A stretch of DNA of 64,000 bases, from NCBI GenBank assembly GCA_001839685.1, contig MLAK01000431.1, forward strand, positions 51,728 through 115,727, given 5' to 3'. This stretch comes from Tritrichomonas foetus (taxonomy: Eukaryota; Parabasalia; Tritrichomonadida; Tritrichomonadidae). Under the pieces are notes generated by a model. The model was not told the DNA's origin. It searched no databases and was given only the letters and a program-made list of their open reading frames with translations. This document shows positions 29,884 through 39,400 of this stretch, piece by piece. Every line of letters starts with the position of its first letter. Positions within the stretch are counted from its first letter, which is position 1. The translations under genes and the position numbers were made by a program.

Positions 29884-31218
29884 TTACTCAGATATACTAT
29901 CGTCGCTCATTGTCAGTGCGCCAATTAATTGAAGATGATCTTGATGAAGTGTTTTAGTCATTTCATTCATCGATCCCTGCAAATTTGTCATAAAACGAGC
30001 AACTGTAGTTGATAGCGCACTTTTCTGTTGTTGTATCGACTGTTTTGCTTGAATTTCAATTTTATTCAAATCCGACTGGAACGCAGCACGTTGCATTTCA
30101 ATTGCTGACTGAACTCTGCCAATGAAAAATTCTAAGGTTGATGGGTCATTCATGAGATCATCAATTCCGGGAACATTTGATGATTGAATATTAGCAATTT
30201 TTGCACAAAGAGAAGCCAGTCTTTGAACAATTTCTGTCTGTCGATATACTTTCGATTGATACTTTTTACTTCGATTGTTTAATAAATTGGAAACACCTTG
30301 TTGAGATGATATTTGGGCTTTTTCAATTTTTTCCTTAATGACAGAGACTTGTTCGCTCACTGACTTCACGAAATCATCAAATTGCGATTGAAACATAATC
30401 GATCTTTTTTGGAATTTGGAGTTGTACATATTGATTTCATTAGTATTACTTTGAGCAAGTCGTTTCAATGATCGAACTTTCTTTGATTTCGAAGTGATTT
30501 TGTCTGTTTTTTCTTGAATTTGTTTATTAAGTGATTCAATTTCACTTTTTAAATGATCATTTTCTGTTTTCATCACAGAAAGCTCTGATTTAGTTTCATT
30601 TAAAAGACGTTTAATTCTGGTAACTTCTGACTCATTTCGAATGCCATCATTTTCATAATCATTTAATCTTGATTGAAGGTTTAGCTTTTCAACCATTAAT
30701 TCAGCATTTTTAGCCTCTTGTGTAGCAATATCTTGCTTTAGTTTTGATAACTCTAATTTAAGTGTTGCCATATTTCGTGACGAATTTGGTGATTCTGGAA
30801 TTTCCCGTGATTCGTATAAATTATTTTTGGCTTTTAAAGAAGACATGTCATTTCTTAATTGGTCTTCGACATCCTTTTGTGCATTATTTTGAAGTTTCAG
30901 CTCAATTATTGTGTTTTTGGCTTCTTCTAATTCTGATTTCAAATCGCGGATTTCTGATTTAAGTTCATCTGTTTGTTTGGCGGTTTGAATATATTCTGTA
31001 ATAATTTCTTTATCTATTTTGCCATCAACCATCGCTCGAGACATTTGATTTTCACGATCGATAATAATCATTTTTAAATTTAAATTTGCACGCTGTAGTT
31101 CTGAAATACGCCTCTGGAAATCACGAACTTCAATATATTGGAACGATCCACTCTCTGATTGAAGAGATGTGTTCAACATGAAATTCACAGACTTTGGCGA
31201 GAATGACCAAATAGACAT
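29884..31218 (-). CDS. Long coiled-coil protein, function unknown
   Basis: A 444-residue protein that is almost entirely heptad coiled coil from about residue 25 to 250 (for example ELKSEIRDLKSELEEAKNTI and LSVMKTENDHLKSEIESLNKQ). A basic break (KITSKSKKVRSLKRLAQS) and a second, shorter helical half follow. There is no membrane segment or known head domain. Such proteins are often centrosomal or flagellar, and the gene is convergent with MOZART1, but neither point proves a function. The ATG start is clear. Confidence 0.7.
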   Translation of the reverse strand: MSIWSFSPKSVNFMLNTSLQSESGSFQYIEVRDFQRRISELQRANLNLKMIIIDRENQMSRAMVDGKIDKEIITEYIQTAKQTDELKSEIRDLKSELEEAKNTIIELKLQNNAQKDVEDQLRNDMSSLKAKNNLYESREIPESPNSSRNMATLKLELSKLKQDIATQEAKNAELMVEKLNLQSRLNDYENDGIRNESEVTRIKRLLNETKSELSVMKTENDHLKSEIESLNKQIQEKTDKITSKSKKVRSLKRLAQSNTNEINMYNSKFQKRSIMFQSQFDDFVKSVSEQVSVIKEKIEKAQISSQQGVSNLLNNRSKKYQSKVYRQTEIVQRLASLCAKIANIQSSNVPGIDDLMNDPSTLEFFIGRVQSAIEMQRAAFQSDLNKIEIQAKQSIQQQKSALSTTVARFMTNLQGSMNEMTKTLHQDHLQLIGALTMSDDSISE

Positions 31219-31709
31219 TCAAAAACTCTCCAAATTCTCTAATTTCATTCGCAGGTCAATTCTAATCAAGAAATTTTAGATTTTCAATGAGAAGTCGTTT
31301 CTAAATATCGTGAACTTTCTATCATACCTGAGGTTTTTCGAAAATCATAAAACAACAAAAATATCCTTTCAGTTATGTAAGAGAAGATTTTATTTTTTGA
31401 TTATAGTATGAGTTTTAGGAAACTTTACCAAACATCTTATTCAAAATATAATCAAAATGAAATCTATTCATAGAAACTAACTTTGAAATTTAAATCCAAC
31501 TGATAACATCATTTTATCAAATGTGAATTTTTCTCAACCATTTTATTCATAGTATATTATTCATAGTATAAAAATAATCAAATTATCAGATGTATAATAT
31601 AACTGAATTGAAAGAATTCCCTGAAATCTTCAACAAAATAACTATGTGAAAATTTGGTGAATGTGAATTAGAAAAATAAAAAGAAAAAATTGAGAAAAAA
31701 CACAAATAT
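31219..31709. other. AT-rich intergenic region
   Basis: 491 bp between two minus-strand genes; nothing was recognised. Confidence 0.5.
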
Positions 31710-34700
31710 TTACAAATTTGGGGAGAGATTGATTTTCGGTATAACTGGAAGTGGTGCTTTTGAAGCATCAGGAAACATTTCATCAAACTTTACTATAAGT
31801 TGCCTGATATTTGGCCTCCTTCTCACATTTCGTTGAAGTACAAATTCAATGAAATTTTTATATCTTGGATCATCTGGAAGCATTTTTATTTTCTCTTCAG
31901 TCAGAATCGGTTCATCATTATTTGTTATACGCATAAAGAATCGAGACCAGTCACTATCAATGAATAAATATTCACCTGTAATTAATTCAAAGAATAAGCA
32001 TCCGATCGACCAAACATCACTGGCAGGTCCTGCTCCAATTTTTTTAAGTCTATCATATTTTGGATTCGATGCAGATGAATCAAGTGCAATTGAAAGCATT
32101 TCAGGTGATTTTATCCATTCTGTTCCACGATTTAATAAAGTATAACAATTCTTTTCACTGTTATAAAGCATAGATTCTCCGAAATCACCAAGTGCAGGCA
32201 TTCCATCACAATCTAACATCACATTATCACATTTGATGTCGAAATGATTAATTTTATGGTCTGTTAAAATAGTAGCACAGTTTAAAAACTCTTTAAAGAT
32301 TCGTAAACAGGTTTCAATCGGTGCCGGTTTTGGTTTTGAGTCTTCTTCACCAGGATTTCCTAAAAATGATTTACGCCATGATTTTAAGGTCGTTGGATAG
32401 AATTCCATTACAATATAATAACTATCAGCTGTACAACCATAATCATGAAGCTGTGTAACTCTTCGATCACCTTTACACATTTCCAGAATTGTAACTTCGG
32501 TAAAAACTTCAATAAGACGTGGATTATCAAACTCAGTTCGAGATTTTTCAAGGATTTTAACAGCAAGATCTTTCCCTTCAACGTTAACACCCATAACAGC
32601 ACCAAATGCACCACTTGCAATATGTTGTCCATTTGAATATGTCGATGGATTGAATTTTGAAGGAACTGTTAATCGAAGGAGTCTAATATAATCCATATAC
32701 TGTGGCATATCAATTTTCTTTTTCAGTGAGTTGGAGTTTTGTTCATCTTCTTCATCCTCATCATCTTGAATCTTTGAAGGGGCTGCAATGAAGTTTGGAA
32801 CTGACTTAAATTGTGCTAAAACCAGATTTCTTTCAAGAGAAAGATGCCTTTTAACTTCTTTTAGTTGTGTTATAGGCTTATCTTCATCATTTTTATTCGC
32901 ATTTCGTTGCCCGTTCAAATTTGGCATATGTGGAATATCATTATTGAATGAATTCAAATATGATTTAAGTGAAGAGTTGGAGTTATCAGACAATTGATTT
33001 AATGATGAGTGTGATGATGAATTGACAGTTTCTGGTGTAAAAGTTGAAGTCAAATCATCAATAATTTCATTGTTAAATTGACCTTCCATATGTTCCATGA
33101 CAACATATAAAATATTTGGCTTCCGATTTACAACAGGAAACGGATCGCAAAAGAAAATATCTAAACGATGAAGATTATGATCAATTAAAAGTGCAAACAT
33201 TAATTGAACGTAAACAATATGGAGAGATGGTGATAAATAGATCGGATATTTCACTCTTTGTGTTAAATATTCACGATCAGAAATTGATATTGAAGATCGA
33301 AGATTATATGTTGGCTTTGGTTTAAAGTGAAGTTGAAGTTTTGGATTCTCTAAATTCAGCTTTGGAAGTTTTTTCTTTGGAATATCAAGATAAGAAACTC
33401 TTGATCCAGCCAATATGGGGAGCTCTGATTTTGGACGCTCACTGATGCTTCCATTACTACTATTATTATGATTACTATTACTACCATCATCATTTATAGT
33501 ATTATTATTTGCATGATTTTGAACTTTGCTGATGAGTGGTGGAATAGGAATTGAAACTGGTTTTTGTGGCTTTGGTGGAAGTTGTTGATTTTGCTGTTGA
33601 AGTTTTTGTTGTTCAATTTTATTCATGATACTTTGTGAAGTACTGAGTGGATGATTTAATTGGTTTGTTTGATTGGCTAAAAATGCTTCAAGTTCAAAGT
33701 TTTTCATTAAAAATGGAAGGAAATTAAGCCGCGATAATTGGTCACTTGTATATGCGTTTCTATTTGCGACCACTGTGATTAGTGATGACAATAAATGAGT
33801 AACAACATCAACATTAATTGGATTTAATGATAATTGTTGAATAACATAATGATAAATCATTGCAGTAGTGAAAAGAACAGCTTCGGATGTAATTTTATGA
33901 AATGCTTCATTGAAAAATCCTGTTGCAGCTTTAATACAAGTTGGATATTGCAAGTTTTGTTTTATATAAACTAGAAAATCAGAATTAGCTTGATTCTGAA
34001 ATTCAATACACGTATAAAAATATTGTGGACAAAATGAGCCAATTTGAAAAATAGAAATAAAACCACAACGAGAAATCGAATGACTCATTGAACTTGCAAA
34101 TACACACATAATTTTAGCCATATCATTATCAATTAAATCTAAAACTAATTCATGAAATGATGGTGTACTATTTAAATTTAAGAAAGCATAAAAACAGGCT
34201 AAATACGCTATATATGGTGTTGCTTTTGAAGTTTCTACAATTGATGAAACAGATAAAAGCTTCTTATGGAAATAAGGAACCATTTTCGCAAAATAATCAG
34301 GAATATTTCCTGACGCTGGTGTCGCTAGAACAATATCATGAATAAACCAACATGCTGCAATTTCATTTGAATTTAAAAGACTATCAAACATTCCCATTAT
34401 AAATTCTTCATAATTACCGTTTTCATAATTTTCATTAATTTTGGTTAAAATATACTCTCGTGTCGATAAAAAACTCATGAAACATTTTTCTATTTTGGAA
34501 ATTTCAAAATCTGTTAGAACTAATAAATATAAAAAGTCTTGGCATTTCACATATTGATCAACAAAACATTTTATAACCTCTTTAGGTGAATATGAATTAA
34601 CTTTATCCATGAAAATTGGAGAAAGTGCAACTGGATCAACGTGACAAATAATTCTTTGTAAAGTTTGTCGATTTTCAATTAAACCAACTGAATAACGATC

Positions 34701-36041
34701 AACAAAAATATTTCCAAGCGATTTTCCAATAAATTGAAGATCATGATTCACACTTCCTGAAATTCCATCTGCAACATCAGAATAAGAATTAAATGCGGAA
34801 AAAGCTCTTCTTGTACTTCGTGTTCCTGGATAAAATTCATTTGTACCTTTAATTGCGTCTAATTTTAAAGACGGAACATCAACTTTGGAACTTGAACTTA
34901 CATGTATTGAATCACGCGCATCTATCATTGTTTTCAAAGAAGGGGTTTCCGGAATTGAAAATGAAACCTTACTTCGGATTCCTCTATGGGACAATTTCAA
35001 TAAAGTTTTGATACTTGGATTCATAAAGACTTGTTTAACAAAAGCAAAAGTGTCAATAACTTCACTGAAATCTTTTGGTTCAGGAATATTAAAAAATGAG
35101 GAAATTCTGATCGCGCTTATCATGAAAGCTCGTTTTTGAGATTGTATATCTAAAAGTTGATTTGAGCTACTTGTTTTTTCATGTATTAATATAGTGAGTG
35201 CTGCTTTTCCTTCTGTTATTAATTTCGCATCTCGAATTTTTGTTGGTTTATATTTTAAGATGCTATTTTCGAGTCGAGTTTTTTTATTTTGAAGCTTATT
35301 TAAAGAAGTTTCAATTTCAGATTGCTTTTCTATATATACTTTCTTTTTTTCTTTTAAATTATCATATTCTGATTTGATAACTTGTGGATTGGTTGAATTA
35401 AAAAATCTTTTGATGATTTCAAAAACAGCAACAGATGATTTGTTCATCTTTTTAAGGAATTTCAAATCATTTCTATCATGTTTGGTTTTGTCTAATTTCG
35501 TTATTGAAATTGGTGGAAGTGGGCTTTTATCGTTTGGTTTCATTTTCAGTCCAGATTCTATCCGTGGCGTTGTAAGGCGACTCATTACCCGATTTGATTT
35601 TTGGTTGCGAGAAATAGGCCGAGATACAATTTGTTTCAATTCGGACAAGGTTTTCTCACATCCTTTTTTGGGAGTGACAAAACTATCTACTTTTTTTGGT
35701 GATGCTGGAAAGTATTTTTCGACTAAGGTTTCGTATGAATTCAAGATTATATTCGTTTCGATTATTTTTGTCGACATTTTTGATAGTTCGTCATTTGCTT
35801 TCTCATGTTTGGATAGTGATGTGCTGGCTCGCTTCCTTGGCGAAATGTTGCTGAGCTCAGCTTCCAAATCTCGGATCTGATTTTTGGCACGCCTCAAACG
35901 AAGAGTATACTGGTCGACTTGCTTGTGAAGAGCCGTTATATCGGTTGTTAGTTTCGCTGCTCCAACATTTACAATTCGTGGAGAAAACGAAGGAGCAAGA
36001 AAATCAGTCGTTGGAAGGTGTGTTATTAAACGGACACTATA
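31710..36041 (-). CDS. Giant protein kinase with coiled-coil and helical N-terminus; start unresolved
   Basis: The kinase domain is C-terminal: SGAFGAVMG loop, DLAVKILEK lysine, HFDIKCDN in place of HRDxKxxN, an intact DFG, and SPEM. Aspartate is kept, so activity is plausible although the HRD arginine is replaced by Phe. Upstream lie coiled coil, an alpha-helical region that may be armadillo-like, and a Ser/Asn-rich linker. The coding signal continues upstream of 35897 (a TTG), through ALHKQVDQYTLRLRRAKNQI, to a stop at 36042-36044, with no ATG in that stretch. The coordinates give the open frame, not a proven start. The first internal ATG would be at 35777. An intron, an indel or a non-ATG start is possible. 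Confidence 0.7.
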   Translation of the reverse strand, partial: YSVRLITHLPTTDFLAPSFSPRIVNVGAAKLTTDITALHKQVDQYTLRLRRAKNQIRDLEAELSNISPRKRASTSLSKHEKANDELSKMSTKIIETNIILNSYETLVEKYFPASPKKVDSFVTPKKGCEKTLSELKQIVSRPISRNQKSNRVMSRLTTPRIESGLKMKPNDKSPLPPISITKLDKTKHDRNDLKFLKKMNKSSVAVFEIIKRFFNSTNPQVIKSEYDNLKEKKKVYIEKQSEIETSLNKLQNKKTRLENSILKYKPTKIRDAKLITEGKAALTILIHEKTSSSNQLLDIQSQKRAFMISAIRISSFFNIPEPKDFSEVIDTFAFVKQVFMNPSIKTLLKLSHRGIRSKVSFSIPETPSLKTMIDARDSIHVSSSSKVDVPSLKLDAIKGTNEFYPGTRSTRRAFSAFNSYSDVADGISGSVNHDLQFIGKSLGNIFVDRYSVGLIENRQTLQRIICHVDPVALSPIFMDKVNSYSPKEVIKCFVDQYVKCQDFLYLLVLTDFEISKIEKCFMSFLSTREYILTKINENYENGNYEEFIMGMFDSLLNSNEIAACWFIHDIVLATPASGNIPDYFAKMVPYFHKKLLSVSSIVETSKATPYIAYLACFYAFLNLNSTPSFHELVLDLIDNDMAKIMCVFASSMSHSISRCGFISIFQIGSFCPQYFYTCIEFQNQANSDFLVYIKQNLQYPTCIKAATGFFNEAFHKITSEAVLFTTAMIYHYVIQQLSLNPINVDVVTHLLSSLITVVANRNAYTSDQLSRLNFLPFLMKNFELEAFLANQTNQLNHPLSTSQSIMNKIEQQKLQQQNQQLPPKPQKPVSIPIPPLISKVQNHANNNTINDDGSNSNHNNSSNGSISERPKSELPILAGSRVSYLDIPKKKLPKLNLENPKLQLHFKPKPTYNLRSSISISDREYLTQRVKYPIYLSPSLHIVYVQLMFALLIDHNLHRLDIFFCDPFPVVNRKPNILYVVMEHMEGQFNNEIIDDLTSTFTPETVNSSSHSSLNQLSDNSNSSLKSYLNSFNNDIPHMPNLNGQRNANKNDEDKPITQLKEVKRHLSLERNLVLAQFKSVPNFIAAPSKIQDDEDEEDEQNSNSLKKKIDMPQYMDYIRLLRLTVPSKFNPSTYSNGQHIASGAFGAVMGVNVEGKDLAVKILEKSRTEFDNPRLIEVFTEVTILEMCKGDRRVTQLHDYGCTADSYYIVMEFYPTTLKSWRKSFLGNPGEEDSKPKPAPIETCLRIFKEFLNCATILTDHKINHFDIKCDNVMLDCDGMPALGDFGESMLYNSEKNCYTLLNRGTEWIKSPEMLSIALDSSASNPKYDRLKKIGAGPASDVWSIGCLFFELITGEYLFIDSDWSRFFMRITNNDEPILTEEKIKMLPDDPRYKNFIEFVLQRNVRRRPNIRQLIVKFDEMFPDASKAPLPVIPKINLSPNL

Positions 36042-36044
36042 TTA

Positions 36045-36489
36045 AAACTCTGAAAAACTGAAAAAGACTTTCTAAAATTTATCAAAACCACAAAAGTGTT
36101 GATCTGATATCTTTGGAAATCCCAAAAATATTCATTGAAAATTTCGTGATGATATTCACAATTTTGATACATTTATGAAAAAATAATCATTTTGATAATC
36201 ATTCCATTTCGATGATTATTTTGGAACTTTTTTATCGAATATTTGGTCATGATAAAAAGTGAATGAGACATGTATAAACAGAAAAAGTCAGACATTTTTC
36301 CTTTCTGATACATTAATAAAGCATATTATTCAAATCAAAATGTAAAGGAATAAAATGGCGATTTTCTCATGAGAATCATGATATGATTAGTTCTGATCAT
36401 CAAAAGAAATAAAGTATTGAAAACATTTCAAAAAACCAATTAATAAACTGACATCATAAGGTGTAACAAAGGTGAATTTTTTCCAAAAA
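36045..36489. other. Divergent intergenic region
   Basis: Between the kinase frame and the AIR9-like gene. A minus-strand ATG at 36172 opens a 47-codon frame that overlaps the kinase frame out of phase; it could be its missing 5' end if an indel or intron exists. Confidence 0.3.
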
Positions 36490-39400
36490 ATGATGAAAAA
36501 GAAATCGAATTCTCCAAGCAAAATTCCTGTTTCATCACCACACCGAACTTCGAATCAATCATCCCCAACCAAAAGTCCAATGCAGAATCACAGTTTTAAT
36601 AATTCTGAAAGGAATAATGATTCGTCAAAAAAATCAGTGTCTCAAAGCCCAATTTCTGATACAAAATCGTTTAGAACGCATATATCGATTTTAGACACAG
36701 TCGAAGACAAAGTTGATCCAAATATCAAAGAACAAAAATTGAGGAATCGCCTGAACGAAATCATGAATGAGTCCCCTGCTTCATCAAAAGATGCAGTTTC
36801 ATCAACATTATTATATCTTGAGCTTGGACCACTTAGTATGTCTCATTTTTCATTAAATCAGATTTCCCAGAGACTTCTCGTTTTGAAACTAACCAATACC
36901 AAATTGGAAAGCCCAAACATTCCTTATATTGAACCGCTTCGGACTTTATTTCTCGATAATTGCAGTTTGACATCGTTAGTTGGATTTCCACAATTACCCA
37001 AACTTCGCTATCTTTCTCTTGCCAACAATAAAATCAAAACATTTAAAGGCCTTCCTGTTTGTCCAGAACTCGAAGAATTTGATATCAGAGAAAACGCAAT
37101 TGATTTTCCTGTTGAAATCTCACTCGAAGCAATTGCATCGGTTTCGTTAAATACATATAACGGTCAAAAGATTACAGAAGCGAATATAAATGATGCTTTT
37201 TCAAAATCACCATTAATTGGTGTTGCACTCAGGCAAGGTTTGCCAGTCTTCGATGTGAGTCTTCCAAATGATGAAGTAACTGATTTTGCTAATAAATTTT
37301 TAATTCATGGCCTATTAAAAGCAATAGAAAAAGAAGGTATCAAAACAACCAATTTAATTTTGAATGAACAGGCTGCAACTATAACTCTTCCAATTAAAGG
37401 TAAAAATATTAGATGGTTTATCAATACACAACCAAACATTAAAAAGCCACAAGAATGGGAGCCACTCAAAGATAGCTCAGAATCACTTAGAAAAACTGCT
37501 TGCCGTCGTCAAATACTGAATATCACACAAATGATGTACCAACATTTGATAAAGTGTGAGTTTTCATTTCCTGATGATCCAAAGAATAAAAAATATTCAA
37601 TGTACACTTTGAATGTAGTTGGTTCCGATCGTGATTTAATATTGCCTTTCCCAATTAATCCAAAAGTGACAGGTGATCCATATGAAGGGTCCTTAGTATC
37701 ACTTGTACCAATGCCTGTTCCATGTCATGTTTCTTGGTACCTTGAAGATCAGTTAATTGATCAAAATGTGAACTCAATTAGATTAAAAGATACTTATATT
37801 GATCATGAAGTTACTTGCTTACTTCAACCTTATTGTAGATACCAACCAAATATTACATTTACCCGCCTTCTTACTAAGACTGATACTGTTATGCGTTTGA
37901 ATCCAATTGTAACGAATCTTAATTTCCCTGAAGATATCATTGAAGGTTCTGAATTCCGATTGAAATGTTTAGTTTTACCAAAAAGAGAAGGAAATTCCGA
38001 AATTGCAATAGAAAAAGCAATCTCACCAAGTGGAAATTGGGAACATGTTGTTACTTTACAACCTTTTCATATGGTTTATACACCTACTTTTGATGATGTT
38101 GGTTATTATTTAAGAATTAAATATTTACCAATATTAAATGATGGAACAAGACCATTAAATGATAAACCAACATACTTTTATAGTCGAAGTAGGGTTGTTC
38201 CAGGTCTTCCCGAATTTTCTTCACCAATGATTGCAGGTGAGCCAAAAAGTGGTCATTCTTTAGTTGCTATTGCAAATTATTTTGGTGGAAAGAAAGGGCA
38301 ATGCAGTTATCGTTGGTATATTTCTAGTAAGAAATTTGATGCTTCTGTTTCATTCAGGAGACAAAGAGGTGTTGAAGATTTAAATATAACAACCGCAACG
38401 ATTGAACTAACAAAACCATTCGTTGGCCATTATGTTGGTGTTGAAATGATTCCTGTCCGTGATGATGATACAGTTGGTAACAAAATTACAGCTGTCCTTC
38501 CTTATCCAATTGAAGCTGGAGAAAGACTTACTCCAATTCGTTCAGTACCAAATGATGTTGTCGCCTACACAAATATAAATGTTAAAATGTCTGTCATTTG
38601 GTATCGTACAAATCCAGAGTGGCGTGATTCAAATGGAACTATTACTGGATTTGAAAAGATTTTAGCTGGTCCAGAATATACCCCTACTGACCGAGATGTT
38701 GGTTGCTTTTTACGATTAATGACGAATGATGGAAAAAGTGATATGATTATTGGTGAAGTTCAGCCATCAGTTCCATTTATTTACAATTTTTCATTGAATG
38801 TCGAATCATCTAAAGTTGGATCAACCGCAGAAGTACCACCAGAAGTATTCAGTGATCACTACAATGATAATTTATTAAGAGTGCCCAAAGGTGCACTTAA
38901 AGAATATGGATATCATAGAAAAGTTGAAATTGTTTGGGTTAGAATTACAAAAGGTGGACCAGCAAATGATCAAAATGGCTATGTTGAAAGAGTAATTGAT
39001 ATTGATACTCCGAAATATACATTTACTAATGATGATATTGGATCTCGTATTAAAGCTGTTGTTTACCCACTTGATGATTGTGGAAAACGTCGTAATCCAA
39101 CACATTCTGAGCCAACAGCGAAGATTAGACCATTCAAATATGATACACCGATAATGACCGGTGAATTACGCGTTGATGAAGCTCTTTCCATTGACTTTAA
39201 TGCACCAATATATTCAATTACTTGGGAACGAACAAAGAAAATTCGATGGGCACCAATTCAGACCTTTACTTTTCATCACTTTGAAGATGGACAACCAATT
39301 TATCAGCTAGATACAAATAATAAAAACTTGTATTCAAGTATTGACTATCAGGTATCAAATGACGATATTGACTATTTAATACAAGCTGAAATTATTGTTG

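Noticed and set aside
36472..36489. GTG start six codons before the first ATG of the AIR9-like gene
   Set aside because: Nuclear eukaryotic genes rarely use GTG; the ATG at 36490 gives a normal N-terminus.
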